Positions 10,661 through 20,497 of a DNA stretch of 64,000 nt are shown in pieces. A program made the position numbers and the translations under genes. The stretch lies in assembly GCA_020832665.1 (NCBI GenBank), contig JAFIEG010000003.1, forward strand, positions 1 to 64,000, in the 5' to 3' direction. Source of the DNA: Pararhodobacter sp. GTDB lineage: Bacteria; Pseudomonadota; Alphaproteobacteria; Rhodobacterales; Rhodobacteraceae. The number at the start of each line of letters is the position of its first letter. Position 1 is the first letter of the stretch. The notes below the pieces were generated by a model that was not told where the DNA came from, searched no databases, and worked only from the letters and a program-made list of their open reading frames with translations.

Positions 10661-12142
10661 TCAGAGAAAGGCGGTTTCGTCAAAACTGCGCAATTTGCGA
10701 CTGTGGATGCGCTCGAGCGGCATTTCCCGCAGCCGCTCCATCGCACGGATGCCGATCATCAAATGCCGCGCAACCTGCGTGCGGTAGAAGCTCGACGCCA
10801 TGCCCGGCAGCTTCAGTTCGCCATGCAGCGGCTTGTCGGAAACGCACAGCAGCGTGCCATAGGGCACCCGGAAACGAAAACCGTTGGCGGCGATGGTGGC
10901 GCTCTCCATGTCCAATGCCACGGCGCGCGATTGCGACAGCCGCTGCACCGGGCCGGACTGGTCGCGCAGCTCCCAGTTTCGGTTGTCGATAGTGGCTACC
11001 GTACCGGTGCGCATGATGCGCTTGAGCTCATAGCCTTCCAGCTGCGTGACCTCGGCCACCGCCTGTTCCAGCGCGATCTGTATCTCGGCCAGCGCCGGGA
11101 TCGGTACCCACACTGGCAGATCCTCGTTGAGCACATTGTCCTCGCGCAGATAGGCATGGGCGAGGACGAAATCGCCCAGCCGCTGCGAGTTGCGCAACCC
11201 CGCGCAATGGCCGACCATCAGCCAGGCATGCGGGCGCAGCACCGCGATGTGGTCGGTCGCCGTCTTGGCGTTGGAGGGACCGATGCCGATATTGACCAGC
11301 GTGATGCCCTGCGCGCGATCACGTTTCAGGTGATAGGCCGGCATCTGCGGCAAGCGCTCCGGCATCGGCAAGGCCTCATCCGCTCTGGTAATGATGGTGT
11401 TGCCGGGGCCAGTGAGCGCGGTATAGCCCGAATCAGGATCGGCCAGCGCCCGGCGCGCGAAAGCCTCGAATTCGTCGACATAGAACTGGTAGTTGGTAAA
11501 CAGGACGTGGTTCTGGAAATGCTCGGGGTCGGTGGCGGTGTAATGGGCCAGCCGCGCCAGCGAGTAATCGACGCGCTGCGCGGTGAAGGGCGCCAGCGGG
11601 ATAGAGCCATCGGCATTGCGCGCGCCCTCGCCATTTACGATGGCATCATTGGTTACTGCCAGATCGGGCACATCGAAAAAATCGCGCAGATTGAGCGGCA
11701 GATCACCGGCGCCAGGGATTTCAGCCTCGGGGCCGGCCAGCGCGAAATGCAGCGGGATCGGGGTGCGCGAATAACCGATCGTCACCGGCTGGCCGTGGTT
11801 CTTGAGCAAGAGCGCTATCTGCTGGCGCAGATAGTGGCGAAACAGGTCGGGCCTGGTTACGGTGGTGGCGTAGGTGCCCGGCTCGGCCAGATAGCCGAAG
11901 GAAAGCCGGCTGTCGGGGAAGTCGTGGCTGGTGGTGGTGAGCCGGATTTCCGGGTAATGGGCGCGAAAGCGGCCGCCGGCGGCCGGGCCGGCCAGCACCT
12001 TCGAAAAACGCTCGGCCAGAAAATGCACCGAGGCGGCGTAAAGGCGCTGCAGCTGCGCCACCGCCGCGTCAGGGTCGGTAAAGGCCGCGGGGGCGATATC
12101 GGGGGGCGTCTGGATGCCGCTGTCACGCTGATGGTTCATCAT
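10661..12142 (-). CDS. amn: AMP nucleosidase
   Basis: Hydrolyses AMP to adenine and ribose-5-phosphate, helping to set adenylate pools. The protein has 493 residues, close to the usual 480-500. It has an N-terminal AMP nucleosidase-specific domain (IRLTTTSHDFPDSRLSFGYLA region) and a C-terminal phosphorylase-type domain (NIGIGPSNAKTATDHIAVLRP, GHCAGLRNSQRLGDFVLAHAY, VALDMESATIAANGFRFRVP). The MESA segment carries the ribose-binding Met-Glu pair of this superfamily. The start at 12142 (MMNHQRD) has GAGG nine nucleotides upstream. It is monocistronic between HU and dxs. Confidence 0.95.
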   Translation of the reverse strand: MMNHQRDSGIQTPPDIAPAAFTDPDAAVAQLQRLYAASVHFLAERFSKVLAGPAAGGRFRAHYPEIRLTTTSHDFPDSRLSFGYLAEPGTYATTVTRPDLFRHYLRQQIALLLKNHGQPVTIGYSRTPIPLHFALAGPEAEIPGAGDLPLNLRDFFDVPDLAVTNDAIVNGEGARNADGSIPLAPFTAQRVDYSLARLAHYTATDPEHFQNHVLFTNYQFYVDEFEAFARRALADPDSGYTALTGPGNTIITRADEALPMPERLPQMPAYHLKRDRAQGITLVNIGIGPSNAKTATDHIAVLRPHAWLMVGHCAGLRNSQRLGDFVLAHAYLREDNVLNEDLPVWVPIPALAEIQIALEQAVAEVTQLEGYELKRIMRTGTVATIDNRNWELRDQSGPVQRLSQSRAVALDMESATIAANGFRFRVPYGTLLCVSDKPLHGELKLPGMASSFYRTQVARHLMIGIRAMERLREMPLERIHSRKLRSFDETAFL

Positions 12143-12273
12143 GGGCTCTTGCCTCGGTATTCCCATTGGACGTGCCACGCGTAACGCCAGCACGAAACCC
12201 GTTTCAGGCGGTCACTGCTTCAGGCACTGGCAACGGACGACAGTGGCGGCCACGAAATTCGTCGGGGGAACAG

Positions 12274-14273
12274 GTATCAGGCAGCAACGGGGCGGGGCAA
12301 GGCGTTTGCGAACACCTTGACAAGCCCGTCAAGCGCTTTTCTCACGCCCGCCTGGCATCGATCTGGCCCAGCCCCAGCGTGACCAGCACCTTTGCCTCGA
12401 TATCAGGCGCATTCATGCCGGCCACCGCATACATGTCGGCCGGGCTGGCCTGATCGACGAAGATATCGGGCAGCACCATCGAGCGGAATTTCAGCCCGCT
12501 GTCAAACACGCCTTCTTCGGCCAGAAGCTGCGCCACATGGCTGCCGAAACCGCCGATGGCGCCTTCTTCGATGGTGATCAGCGCCTCGTGATGGTGGGCC
12601 AGCTGCAAGATCAACTCGCGATCCAGCGGCTTGGCAAAACGTGCATCGGCCACGGTTGGTGCGATGCCGCGCGCATCCAGACCTTCGCATGCCTTCAGAA
12701 CCTCGACCAGCCGCGCCCCGAAGGACAGGATCGCCACCCTGCTGCCCTCGCGGATCATCCGGCCGCGACCGATTTCCAGTGGCTGGCCACGCTCGGGCAT
12801 GTCCACCCCGACCCCCTCGCCGCGCGGGAAACGAAAGGCGCTGGGGCCTTCGTCATGCGCCGCGGCGGTGGCGACCATATGCACCAGCTCCGCCTCGTCG
12901 GCCGCCGCCATGACCACGAAACCCGGCAGATTGGCCAGATAGGCCACGTCGAAGCTGCCGGCATGGGTGGCGCCATCCGCGCCCACCAACCCGGCCCGGT
13001 CGATGGCAAAGCGCACCGGCAGTCGCTGGATGGCCACGTCATGCACAACCTGGTCGTAACCGCGCTGCAGGAAGGTGGAATAGATCGCGCAGAAGGGTTT
13101 CAACCCACCCGCTGCCATGCCCGCGCAGAAAGTCACGCCGTGCTGCTCGGCGATGCCGACATCGAAACAGCGCCGCGGAAAGCGCTCGGCAAAGAGGTTC
13201 AGCCCGGTGCCGTCGGGCATGGCAGCGGTGACGGCGACGATCTTCTCGTCACTCTCGGCCTCGCGGATCAGCGACTGTGCAAAGACCTTGGTATAGCTGG
13301 GCGCGTTCGAGGGCGCCTTCTTCTGCTTGCCCGTCACCATGTCGAATTTCGACGTGGCATGGCCCTTGTCGGCCGCGGCCTCGGCGGGGCGATAGCCCTT
13401 GCCCTTCTTCGTGATGACATGAACAAGCGTGGGCCCCGTCGCCCGCGCGCGAACGGTGCGCAGCACCGGAAGAAGCTGGTCCATGTCATGCCCGTCGATC
13501 GGGCCGACATAGGAAAAGCCCAATTCCTCGAAGAGCGTGCCGCCCACGGCCATGTGCTTGAGCATGTCCTTGGCGCGCTTCGCCCCTTCCTGGATCGGCG
13601 GCGGCAGCAGGCTGAGCGCCCCCTTTGCGGCGGCCTTGAGATCATGCAGCGGCGCCTCGGCATAAAGCCGCGAGAGATAGGATGACAGCGCCCCCACGGG
13701 CGGCGCGATGGACATCTCGTTGTCGTTGAGGATGACGAACAGCCGCTTGCCCAGATGGCCGGCATTGTTCAGCGCCTCAAAGGCCATGCCCGCGCTCATC
13801 GCGCCGTCGCCGATCACCGCGATGGCATCACCCAGCGCCGGATCGGGCGCCCCGCCCAGATCGCGCGCCACCTTGAAGCCCAGCGCAGCCGAGATCGAGG
13901 TCGAACTGTGCGCCGCGCCGAAGGGGTCATAGGGCGATTCCGCGCGCTTGGTGAAACCGCTCAGGCCCCCTTTCTGGCGCAGGGTACGGATACGGTCGCG
14001 CCTGCCGGTGAGGATCTTGTGGGGATAGCTCTGATGGCTGACATCCCAGACCAGCCGGTCGCGCGGCGTGTCGAACACCGCATGAAGCGCAACCGTAAGT
14101 TCCACCACACCCAGCCCCGCGCCCAGATGGCCACCGGTCTGCGATACTGCAGCGATGGTTTCGGATCTCAGCTCGTCGGCAAGCTGGCGCAGCTGGCCGT
14201 CGCTGAGGCCGCGCATGTCGGCAGGGCTGTGCACGCGGTCAAGAAGCGGGGTTCTGGGCTGGTCAACGCTCAT
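12274..14273 (-). other. Gap 12143-12341 between amn and dxs, with hairpin at 12316-12333 (the rest of this span is dxs)
   Basis: The stretch upstream of amn and downstream of dxs holds no gene. It contains a small stem (CTTGAC 12316-12321, GTCAAG 12328-12333) directly after the dxs stop that may end the isoprenoid operon. No T-tract follows on the minus strand, so this is weak evidence for a terminator. The remaining coordinates of this entry belong to dxs, annotated separately. Confidence 0.2.
12342..14273 (-). CDS. dxs: 1-deoxy-D-xylulose-5-phosphate synthase
   Basis: Thiamine-diphosphate enzyme that condenses pyruvate with glyceraldehyde-3-phosphate, the first step of the MEP isoprenoid pathway. 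The protein has 643 residues with the transketolase-like core: [24 protein letters not shown], the TPP motif [18 protein letters not shown], and the C-terminal domains with [15 protein letters not shown] and [17 protein letters not shown] 14273 ([19 protein letters not shown]) fits the family N-terminus. An alternative ATG at 14291 overlaps the ispA stop (ATGA) and would add six residues. It follows ispA, xseB and the deacetylase-like gene on the minus strand, a layout common in Rhodobacteraceae that ties polyprenyl synthesis to MEP flux. Confidence 0.96.
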   Translation of the reverse strand: MSVDQPRTPLLDRVHSPADMRGLSDGQLRQLADELRSETIAAVSQTGGHLGAGLGVVELTVALHAVFDTPRDRLVWDVSHQSYPHKILTGRRDRIRTLRQKGGLSGFTKRAESPYDPFGAAHSSTSISAALGFKVARDLGGAPDPALGDAIAVIGDGAMSAGMAFEALNNAGHLGKRLFVILNDNEMSIAPPVGALSSYLSRLYAEAPLHDLKAAAKGALSLLPPPIQEGAKRAKDMLKHMAVGGTLFEELGFSYVGPIDGHDMDQLLPVLRTVRARATGPTLVHVITKKGKGYRPAEAAADKGHATSKFDMVTGKQKKAPSNAPSYTKVFAQSLIREAESDEKIVAVTAAMPDGTGLNLFAERFPRRCFDVGIAEQHGVTFCAGMAAGGLKPFCAIYSTFLQRGYDQVVHDVAIQRLPVRFAIDRAGLVGADGATHAGSFDVAYLANLPGFVVMAAADEAELVHMVATAAAHDEGPSAFRFPRGEGVGVDMPERGQPLEIGRGRMIREGSRVAILSFGARLVEVLKACEGLDARGIAPTVADARFAKPLDRELILQLAHHHEALITIEEGAIGGFGSHVAQLLAEEGVFDSGLKFRSMVLPDIFVDQASPADMYAVAGMNAPDIEAKVLVTLGLGQIDARRA

Positions 14274-14287
14274 CGCTTCGCGGTTCC

Positions 14288-15148
14288 TCATTTCTGCCGG
14301 CAGACAACGAAACGCGCCGCCTGCCGCAAGTTCTCGGCACCCGTGCCGTAATGATCGACCGCGGCGCAGGCTTCGTCAACCAGTGCGGCTGCGCGCGCCT
14401 TCGCATCGTGAAGACCCAGAAGCGACACGAAGGTGGCCTTGCCCGCTTCCTTGTCCTTGCGCAGCCGCTTGCCGGCAAGCCGGGCATCGCCTTCATAATC
14501 CAGAATGTCGTCGGCAATCTGAAAGGCAAGCCCCAGCGCCGCCGCATAGCGCGAAAGCGGCGCAAGGTCGGCGCCGGCCATGCGCGGCCCCGCACAGGCC
14601 GCCCAGCCGAACAGCGCGCCGGTCTTGCCCGCCTGAAGCGCGGTGATCTCGTCAAGTGTCAGCGGGGCGGGGGCGGTCTCGGCGGCAATGTCCCGGGCCT
14701 GGCCCAGCACCATGCCCGCCGCACCGGCGGCGCGGGCCAGCTCCAGCGCCAGCTCTGCCGCCCGCGGCTGGCCGGGCAGGCAGACCAGCTCGAAGGCCAG
14801 CGCCTGCAAAGCATCGCCGGCCAGAATCGCCGTGGCCTCGTCCCATTGCACATGCACGGTGGGCCGGCCGCGGCGCAGATCATCGTCATCCATCGCCGGC
14901 AGATCGTCATGGACCAGCGAATAGGCATGCATCGCCTCGATCGCGGCGGCGGCATTGAGCGCATGCGCCGGCGCCACCCCATGCAGCGCTGCTCCCTCAA
15001 GCACCAGAAAGCCGCGCAGCCCCTTGCCGCCCACCAGCGCATGCGTCATCGCCGCGCGCACCGGGCTTTCGGGCAGCGTGGCCAGCGCCTGCTCAAGCCG
15101 TGCTTCCACCCGGCTCGCGGCCGCCTTCAGAACCGGCGTGAAAGTCAT
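14288..15148 (-). CDS. ispA: Farnesyl diphosphate synthase (polyprenyl synthetase family)
   Basis: Chain-elongating prenyltransferase of 286 residues that makes farnesyl diphosphate from IPP and DMAPP/GPP. Both aspartate-rich Mg-binding motifs are visible: [17 protein letters not shown] (first) and DDILDYEGD (second), plus [14 protein letters not shown]. The start at 15148 overlaps the xseB stop by 4 nt (ATGA) and its own stop reaches the dxs upstream region, so xseB-ispA-dxs should be co-transcribed and translationally coupled. Chain length is inferred from family and context, not measured; a geranylgeranyl product is less likely given the small size and bacterial IspA pattern. Confidence 0.94.
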   Translation of the reverse strand: MTFTPVLKAAASRVEARLEQALATLPESPVRAAMTHALVGGKGLRGFLVLEGAALHGVAPAHALNAAAAIEAMHAYSLVHDDLPAMDDDDLRRGRPTVHVQWDEATAILAGDALQALAFELVCLPGQPRAAELALELARAAGAAGMVLGQARDIAAETAPAPLTLDEITALQAGKTGALFGWAACAGPRMAGADLAPLSRYAAALGLAFQIADDILDYEGDARLAGKRLRKDKEAGKATFVSLLGLHDAKARAAALVDEACAAVDHYGTGAENLRQAARFVVCRQK

Positions 15149-15396
15149 TCGGTTTCAAACGGGCGCGTGCCGGAAGGGGTGCCGTTCTCGGCCATGGTGA
15201 TCTGCTCGATGCGCGCCTGCGCCTCGGTCAGCCGCGCCTCGCAATGCGCCTTGAGCTTCGCGCCGCGCTCGTAAAGGGCAATCGAATCCTCCAGCGGCAC
15301 ATCGCCGGCCTCAAGCCGCGTGACCACCTCTTCCAGCTCCTTCAGCGCCTCTTCGAAACGCATCGCTTCAACCGGCCGCTCCTCGCCGTCGGACAT
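15145..15396 (-). CDS. xseB: Exodeoxyribonuclease VII small subunit
   Basis: Small subunit of 83 residues of exonuclease VII, which degrades single-stranded DNA. The core FEEALKELEEVVTRLEAGDVPLEDSIALYERGAKLKAHCEARL is diagnostic of the family. ATG 15396 overlaps the upstream deacetylase stop (TGATG), and the stop overlaps ispA (ATGA). xseA is not in the window. The xseB-ispA-dxs order is conserved widely in proteobacteria. Confidence 0.95.
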   Translation of the reverse strand: MSDGEERPVEAMRFEEALKELEEVVTRLEAGDVPLEDSIALYERGAKLKAHCEARLTEAQARIEQITMAENGTPSGTRPFETE

Positions 15397-16331
15397 CACG
15401 CCCCCCGCTCCATCAAGACCGTCACATGCGCCGCCACGCTCGCCGCCAGCGCATCGAGATCATAACCGCCCTCGAGCACCGAAACCAGCCGCCCCCCGGC
15501 ATGGGAATCGGCCAGATCGCACAGCTTCTGAGTTATCCAGACGAAATCCTCTTCCTCCAGCGCCAGCTGCGCCAGCGGATCGTTGATATGCGCATCGAAC
15601 CCGGCCGAAACCAGCACCAGCTCGGGCGCGAAATCCGCCAGCCGGGGCAGTGCGTGCTCCTCCCACATCGCCCGGAAACGCGCGCCATCGGCGCCCGGCG
15701 GCAAGGGCATGTTGATGACATTGTCATGCGCGCCGCGCTCGGACATGGCGCCGGTGCCTGGCCAGAGCGGCATCTGCTGGCTGGACGCGAACAGCACGCG
15801 CGCCTCGTTCCACAGCAGATCCTGCGTGCCATTGCCGTGATGCACGTCGAAATCCACCACCGCCACGCGTGAAAGCCCGTGATGATCGAGCGCGCGTTTC
15901 GCGGCAATGGCGACATAGCCGAACAGGCAAAACCCCATGGGGCGCGCCGTCTCGGCATGATGGCCGGGCGGGCGGGTGGCGGCAAAGGCATAGCCTGTCT
16001 CGCCGGCAATGACCGCATCAAGCGCGCCCAGCACCTGCCCCAGCCCGGCCAGTGCCGCCGTGAAACTGCCGGGCGAAACATGCGTATCGGCATCCAGCGC
16101 GCGGCTGCCTGTCTCGGGAATCGCGGCGCGAATCGTATCGACATAAGATTGCGGATGACAGCGCAGCAACTCGGCCTCCGGCGCCGGCGGCGCCTCGCGG
16201 CGTTCGAGCCCGGCAAAGGCGGGTGCATCGAGCGCACGCAGCACGGCCTGAAGCCGGGCCGCCCGCTCGGGATGGCCATCGGGGGTGATATGGTCGAGAC
16301 AGGCGGGATGGGAGAAAAGGGCGGTGCTCAT
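15396..16331 (-). CDS. Histone deacetylase-family (AcuC/acetylpolyamine amidohydrolase-like) hydrolase
   Basis: Zinc-dependent deacetylase of 311 residues. The arginase/deacetylase fold motifs are present: RPPGHHAETARPMGFCLFG (catalytic His pair), VDFDVHHGNGTQDL (zinc Asp-x-His) and SAGFDAHINDPL (zinc Asp), followed by LEGGYDL. ATG 16331 (MSTALFSHPACLDH) matches the family N-terminus; the frame extends further upstream without similarity. Bacterial members deacetylate acetyl-CoA synthetase, acetylpolyamines or unknown small molecules, so the substrate cannot be fixed. It is the first gene of the overlapping xseB-ispA-dxs chain, a common neighbourhood in Rhodobacteraceae. Confidence 0.9.
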   Translation of the reverse strand: MSTALFSHPACLDHITPDGHPERAARLQAVLRALDAPAFAGLERREAPPAPEAELLRCHPQSYVDTIRAAIPETGSRALDADTHVSPGSFTAALAGLGQVLGALDAVIAGETGYAFAATRPPGHHAETARPMGFCLFGYVAIAAKRALDHHGLSRVAVVDFDVHHGNGTQDLLWNEARVLFASSQQMPLWPGTGAMSERGAHDNVINMPLPPGADGARFRAMWEEHALPRLADFAPELVLVSAGFDAHINDPLAQLALEEEDFVWITQKLCDLADSHAGGRLVSVLEGGYDLDALAASVAAHVTVLMERGA

Positions 16332-16390
16332 GACGCGGCAAGCTACGCGCTGGCCCGGCACCCCGCAAGCCGTCTTGAAGCGCATGCGCC

Positions 16391-16462
16391 TTCTTCTTGC
16401 CACGAAAATACTCGCCGGGGTGAATGGCCGTCGCAGACGGCCAGAGGGGGCGGCAGCCCCCT
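16391..16462 (-). repeat. Dispersed intergenic repeat, copy 1
   Basis: Read on the minus strand: GGGGGCTGCCGCCCCC, a small hairpin GGCCGTCTGCGACGGCC, then CCCCGGCGAGTATTTTCGTGGC and AAGAAGAAGG. The same order (GGGGGC..GCCCC stem, second stem, CCCCGGCG, T-rich, GAAG) recurs at 39286-39348 and 47031-47094. I recognise this type as frequent between genes in Rhodobacterales. Confidence 0.65.
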
Positions 16463-16544
16463 GCCCCGCCAAGCCCGACGCAATGAAATAGCATAACAGC
16501 GCCAACGCCCGCTACCGTCAGCACCGCAAGCAAGGAGGAGCCCC

Positions 16545-17654
<1,110 letters not shown>

Positions 17655-17657
17655 GCA

Positions 17658-17693
17658 GGCGGGGAAGGGTTTTCAAAAAAACCCTTCCCCGCC
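17658..17693. terminator. Bidirectional terminator hairpin between convergent genes
   Basis: GGCGGGGAAGGGTTTT (17658-17673) pairs perfectly with AAAACCCTTCCCCGCC (17678-17693) around CAAA. It lies 4 nt after the formaldehyde-dehydrogenase stop and 10 nt from the end of the convergent copper-chaperone gene. The A/T pairs at the top of the stem are typical of two-way terminators in this group. Confidence 0.7.
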
Positions 17694-17702
17694 GGCAGGC
17701 CC

Positions 17703-18185
17703 TCAGTCGTTACCGTGCCCATGGCCATGAGAATGACCATGCCCCATCGGCTGGCGCTCATTGTCCACCGGAACCTCAAGCGCGACCTCGGCGCCATCCT
17801 CGAAGATCAGCGTCAACGCGATGACATCGCCTTGCTCGAGCGGCCGGTTCAGCCCAAGGAACATGACATGATCGCCGCCGCGTTCGAGGGCATGTTCGCC
17901 ATTTGCGGGCAGCGCGATACCGCCCTCGATCTCGACCATGCGCATCACGCCCTGCTCGTCCTCGATATGGGTGTGCAGTTCCACTCGCTGCGCCACATCC
18001 GAACGCGCGCCGGTGATACGGCAATCGCTGTCGCCTTGGTTGCGCAGCACCATGAAGGCGGCGCCGGATTGCGACATCGCGGTGGCGGCGCGGGCATAGG
18101 CGTCGTCTGCCTCGAACCCGTCGCAGGCAAGGGCGGGCATGGCGAGAAGCGCCGCGGCGGCGGCAATGGGAAGGGTGCGGAACAT
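17703..18185 (-). CDS. Periplasmic copper chaperone PCu(A)C
   Basis: Exported protein of 160 residues. A signal peptide (MFRTLPIAAAAALLAMPALA, then CDGFEADDAYARA) precedes a PCu(A)C/DUF461 domain. The methionine/histidine Cu(I) ligands are in VELHTHIEDEQGVMRM and DHVMFLGL. The C-terminal tail GHGHSHGHGHGND is histidine-rich and may bind Cu(II). The family delivers copper to the CuA/CuB sites of cytochrome oxidase. ATG 18185 has AGGAGG upstream. The DUF2946 gene lies 43 bp upstream in the same direction, so the two are probably one metal-handling operon. Confidence 0.92.
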   Translation of the reverse strand: MFRTLPIAAAAALLAMPALACDGFEADDAYARAATAMSQSGAAFMVLRNQGDSDCRITGARSDVAQRVELHTHIEDEQGVMRMVEIEGGIALPANGEHALERGGDHVMFLGLNRPLEQGDVIALTLIFEDGAEVALEVPVDNERQPMGHGHSHGHGHGND

Positions 18186-18228
18186 CGGTTCCTCCTGTCT
18201 GTTTGATGGGTCTGAAAGTTCTGTGCCG

Positions 18229-18579
18229 TCAGACCGCGACAGGCGGCGCCCGCGCATGGCGAAAGACCGGCGCCCCGCTGGCCGGGGCGGGGTGGTCGCG
18301 CAGCGCATGGGCCAGCGCCACCAGCCGCAGGACCGGGTGCGGGGCGGTGGCGGGGCCGGTATCGAGCGCGGCCGTGGCCATGATGCAATCGGGGCAGGGC
18401 AGCATCGGGCCCACCGGATTGCCCTCGGCATCGATCTCGACACTGACCATGCCATAGCCGGTGCAAAGCACCACCTCGCCCACGCCGCGCGCCTGGTGGC
18501 GGGCCTGCACCATGGTGACGCTCGAGGCCATCACGGCCAGCGCCAGCAGGGTCAGGGCGAAGATGCGCATGCGTTGCAT
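18229..18579 (-). CDS. DUF2946-family exported protein
   Basis: Protein of 116 residues with one N-terminal hydrophobic segment (IFALTLLALAVMASSVTMV) and a CPDC motif (PMLPCPDCI) after VVLCTGYGMVSVEID. These features match DUF2946, a family often encoded beside copper-transport or PCu(A)C genes, which is the case here. A third cysteine is in VVLC. ATG 18579 is chosen with AGG nine nucleotides upstream; MRIF at 18570 is an alternative. A role in copper handling is inferred from context only. Confidence 0.7.
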   Translation of the reverse strand: MQRMRIFALTLLALAVMASSVTMVQARHQARGVGEVVLCTGYGMVSVEIDAEGNPVGPMLPCPDCIMATAALDTGPATAPHPVLRLVALAHALRDHPAPASGAPVFRHARAPPVAV

Positions 18580-18901
18580 GAGAGGAAGCCTATCACCGTC
18601 CCCGATGGCGGCCCAGCGACAAAACGCCACTGTTGGCGCAAACCGCGCCGGGCGAAACGCGCCACATTCCATCAAGCCCGATCAGCCGCGCCCCCGCCGC
18701 CGGGCTGCAGCGCCCCCCCGCCCCCCCGGGGGGGGGGGGGGGGGGGGGGGGGGGCGGGCGGCGGCGCCCCCCCCCCCCGGGGGGGGGGGGGGGGGGGGGC
18801 GCGGGGCCCCCCCCCCCGCTTCTCGCCCACCCCGCGCGGGCCGGGCGCGACATTGCGCAATCGATTTGTGCCCGGCCACCTGCAGCGCGCTACAACGCGC
18901 G
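18580..18901. other. Gene-free stretch with extreme poly-G/poly-C tract
   Basis: No gene is visible. The stretch holds 27 consecutive G (18728-18754), 12 C (18767-18778), 21 G (18779-18799) and 11 C (18807-18817) within 90 bp, flanked by ordinary GC-rich DNA. Such runs could fold into G-quadruplexes, but they are also what erroneous base calls or collapsed assembly produce. The true sequence and length should be treated as unknown. Confidence 0.7.
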
Positions 18902-19528
18902 CTAACCCCAACTGCGCGGAATCATCGCCTTGATGCGCCCCGCATGGCCGGCCGGCGCGGCGCAGGCATCGGCGGCCAGCGCCTCGGCGGCTGCCATCAA
19001 CCCCTCTTTCGGCGCCTCCCGGTCGACCAGCCCCCAGGCCAGCGCCTCTTCGGCCTCGATCTTCGCGCCGCCCATCAGGATCAGCCGCGCACGCCCCGGG
19101 CCCACCAGCGCCGCCAGCCGCGCCGGGTCGGAAGGTTGCGGCAGATAGCCCAGCTTCATCACCGGGTAGAAGAACTTCGCCCCGGGCACAGCCAGCCTTA
19201 TGTCGCAAGCCAGCGCCATGCCGAAGGCGCCGCCGGCCAGCGTGCCGTTGAGCGCCGCAATCGTCAGGCAGGGCAGCGCGGCCAGCCGGGCCGAGACCTC
19301 CTCCCAGATCGGGTCGGTGGCCAGCCCCGCCTTTGCCTCGTCAAGATCGGCGCCGGCGCTGAACACCCGGCCCGTGCCAGTCAGCACCAGCGCTGCCACC
19401 CCGGCTGCCTCGGCCGCGTCCATCTCGTCCAGCAGCGCGGCCAGCATGGCGCGGGTCAGCGAATTGGCCTTTTCCGGCCGGTCCAGCACCAGCCGCCACA
19501 GCGCGCCCGCCTCGGTCCGCCGGATCAC
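18902..19528 (-). CDS. Enoyl-CoA hydratase/isomerase-family (crotonase) protein, short
   Basis: Crotonase-fold protein of 208 residues, about 50 shorter than usual because the C-terminal helices are missing. The oxyanion-hole segments GRVFSAGADLDEAKAG and NGTLAGGAFGMALACDI are present. The usual hydratase glutamate in the QPE-LGIIPG loop is replaced (YPVMKLGYLPQPSD), so ordinary enoyl-CoA hydratase activity is doubtful. The GTG start overlaps the stop of the SDR gene (GTGA), indicating translational coupling. The pair may act on an acyl-CoA or aromatic intermediate, but the substrate is unknown. The abnormal poly-G tract begins shortly downstream. Confidence 0.8.
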   Translation of the reverse strand: MIRRTEAGALWRLVLDRPEKANSLTRAMLAALLDEMDAAEAAGVAALVLTGTGRVFSAGADLDEAKAGLATDPIWEEVSARLAALPCLTIAALNGTLAGGAFGMALACDIRLAVPGAKFFYPVMKLGYLPQPSDPARLAALVGPGRARLILMGGAKIEAEEALAWGLVDREAPKEGLMAAAEALAADACAAPAGHAGRIKAMIPRSWG

Positions 19529-20292
19529 GCCGCCAGCCCCAGACGCGCGCGGATATCGGGCTCGCGCAGGCTGACCTCGCCGCCGCGAAACGCGTCGGCC
19601 TCATTGCTGCACATCCACAACAGCGCACGCGCCGGCCATTCGGGCGGCACATGCACTGACCAGTCAAGCTGGCTGACGGGGTTGACCCCCGATGCCTTGA
19701 TCGCCGCCTGCATGTCGGTGGCCACCGTGCCCGGCGAGAGCGACAGGATGCGCAGCGCGCGCCCGGCTTCCAGATGCGCGTTGCGGGTCAGCATCAGCGC
19801 CCCGGCTTTCGAGGCGCAATAGCCCGACCAGCCCTCAAGCGGGTTGTAGGCCGCGCCCGAGCCCACGGTGATGATGGTGCCGCGACCGGCGGCCAGCATC
19901 ACCGGCATTGCGGCGCGCATCCCGTGAAACACACCGTTGAGATTGACCGCAATCTGGCGCGCCCAGTCGCCCGGGTGGGCCTCGGCCACAGGCGCGATGG
20001 GATGGATGGAGCCGGCATTGTTGATCAACACGTCAAGCCCGCCGAATCGCTTGGTCATGGCCGCCACCGCGCCCTCGACCTGCCTGTAATCGGCGACATC
20101 GCAGGGCAGCAGCGCGGCGCCGGTCTCGGCGGCCACGGCCTCGAGCGCCTCAGATGGCCGGCCGGCAAGGCCAAGCTTCGCGCCGCTGGCGGTAAACAGC
20201 CGCGCGGTGGCAGCACCGATGCCCCGGCTGGCGCCGGTCAGCAGCACGGACTTGCCCGCAACCGCACCTTCCCAACCTTGCGTTTCGTTCAT
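19525..20292 (-). CDS. Short-chain dehydrogenase/reductase
   Basis: NAD(P)-dependent oxidoreductase of 255 residues. The Rossmann motif TGASRGIGAATA, the NNAGS motif, the catalytic serine region (ITVGSGAAYN) and YCASK (Tyr and Lys of the active site) are all present. The C-terminus contains VPPEWPARALLWMCSNEADAFRGGEVSL, as in FabG-like reductases. ATG 20292 (MNETQGW) has GGGAG eight nucleotides upstream; a GTG nine bases earlier has no such site. It is divergent from topA and followed by the coupled crotonase gene. Substrate unknown. Confidence 0.88.
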   Translation of the reverse strand: MNETQGWEGAVAGKSVLLTGASRGIGAATARLFTASGAKLGLAGRPSEALEAVAAETGAALLPCDVADYRQVEGAVAAMTKRFGGLDVLINNAGSIHPIAPVAEAHPGDWARQIAVNLNGVFHGMRAAMPVMLAAGRGTIITVGSGAAYNPLEGWSGYCASKAGALMLTRNAHLEAGRALRILSLSPGTVATDMQAAIKASGVNPVSQLDWSVHVPPEWPARALLWMCSNEADAFRGGEVSLREPDIRARLGLAA

Positions 20293-20497
20293 TGTCCTCA
20301 CTCCCGGCCGGATCGTTCCTGCCTCTGCCTAGCCCATCGGCGCGGCAATGGGAATTGCCTCGCCCGCATGGCCCTTTGGGGCACCGGGCCGGGCACAAAA
20401 CCGACCGCACGTTGACATTCACCGCGCTTGCCCTCCATTTATGCCCGGCTCCACCGGCGCGCGAACTGCACGCCGGCTCAGGAAACCAGAGGTTTGC

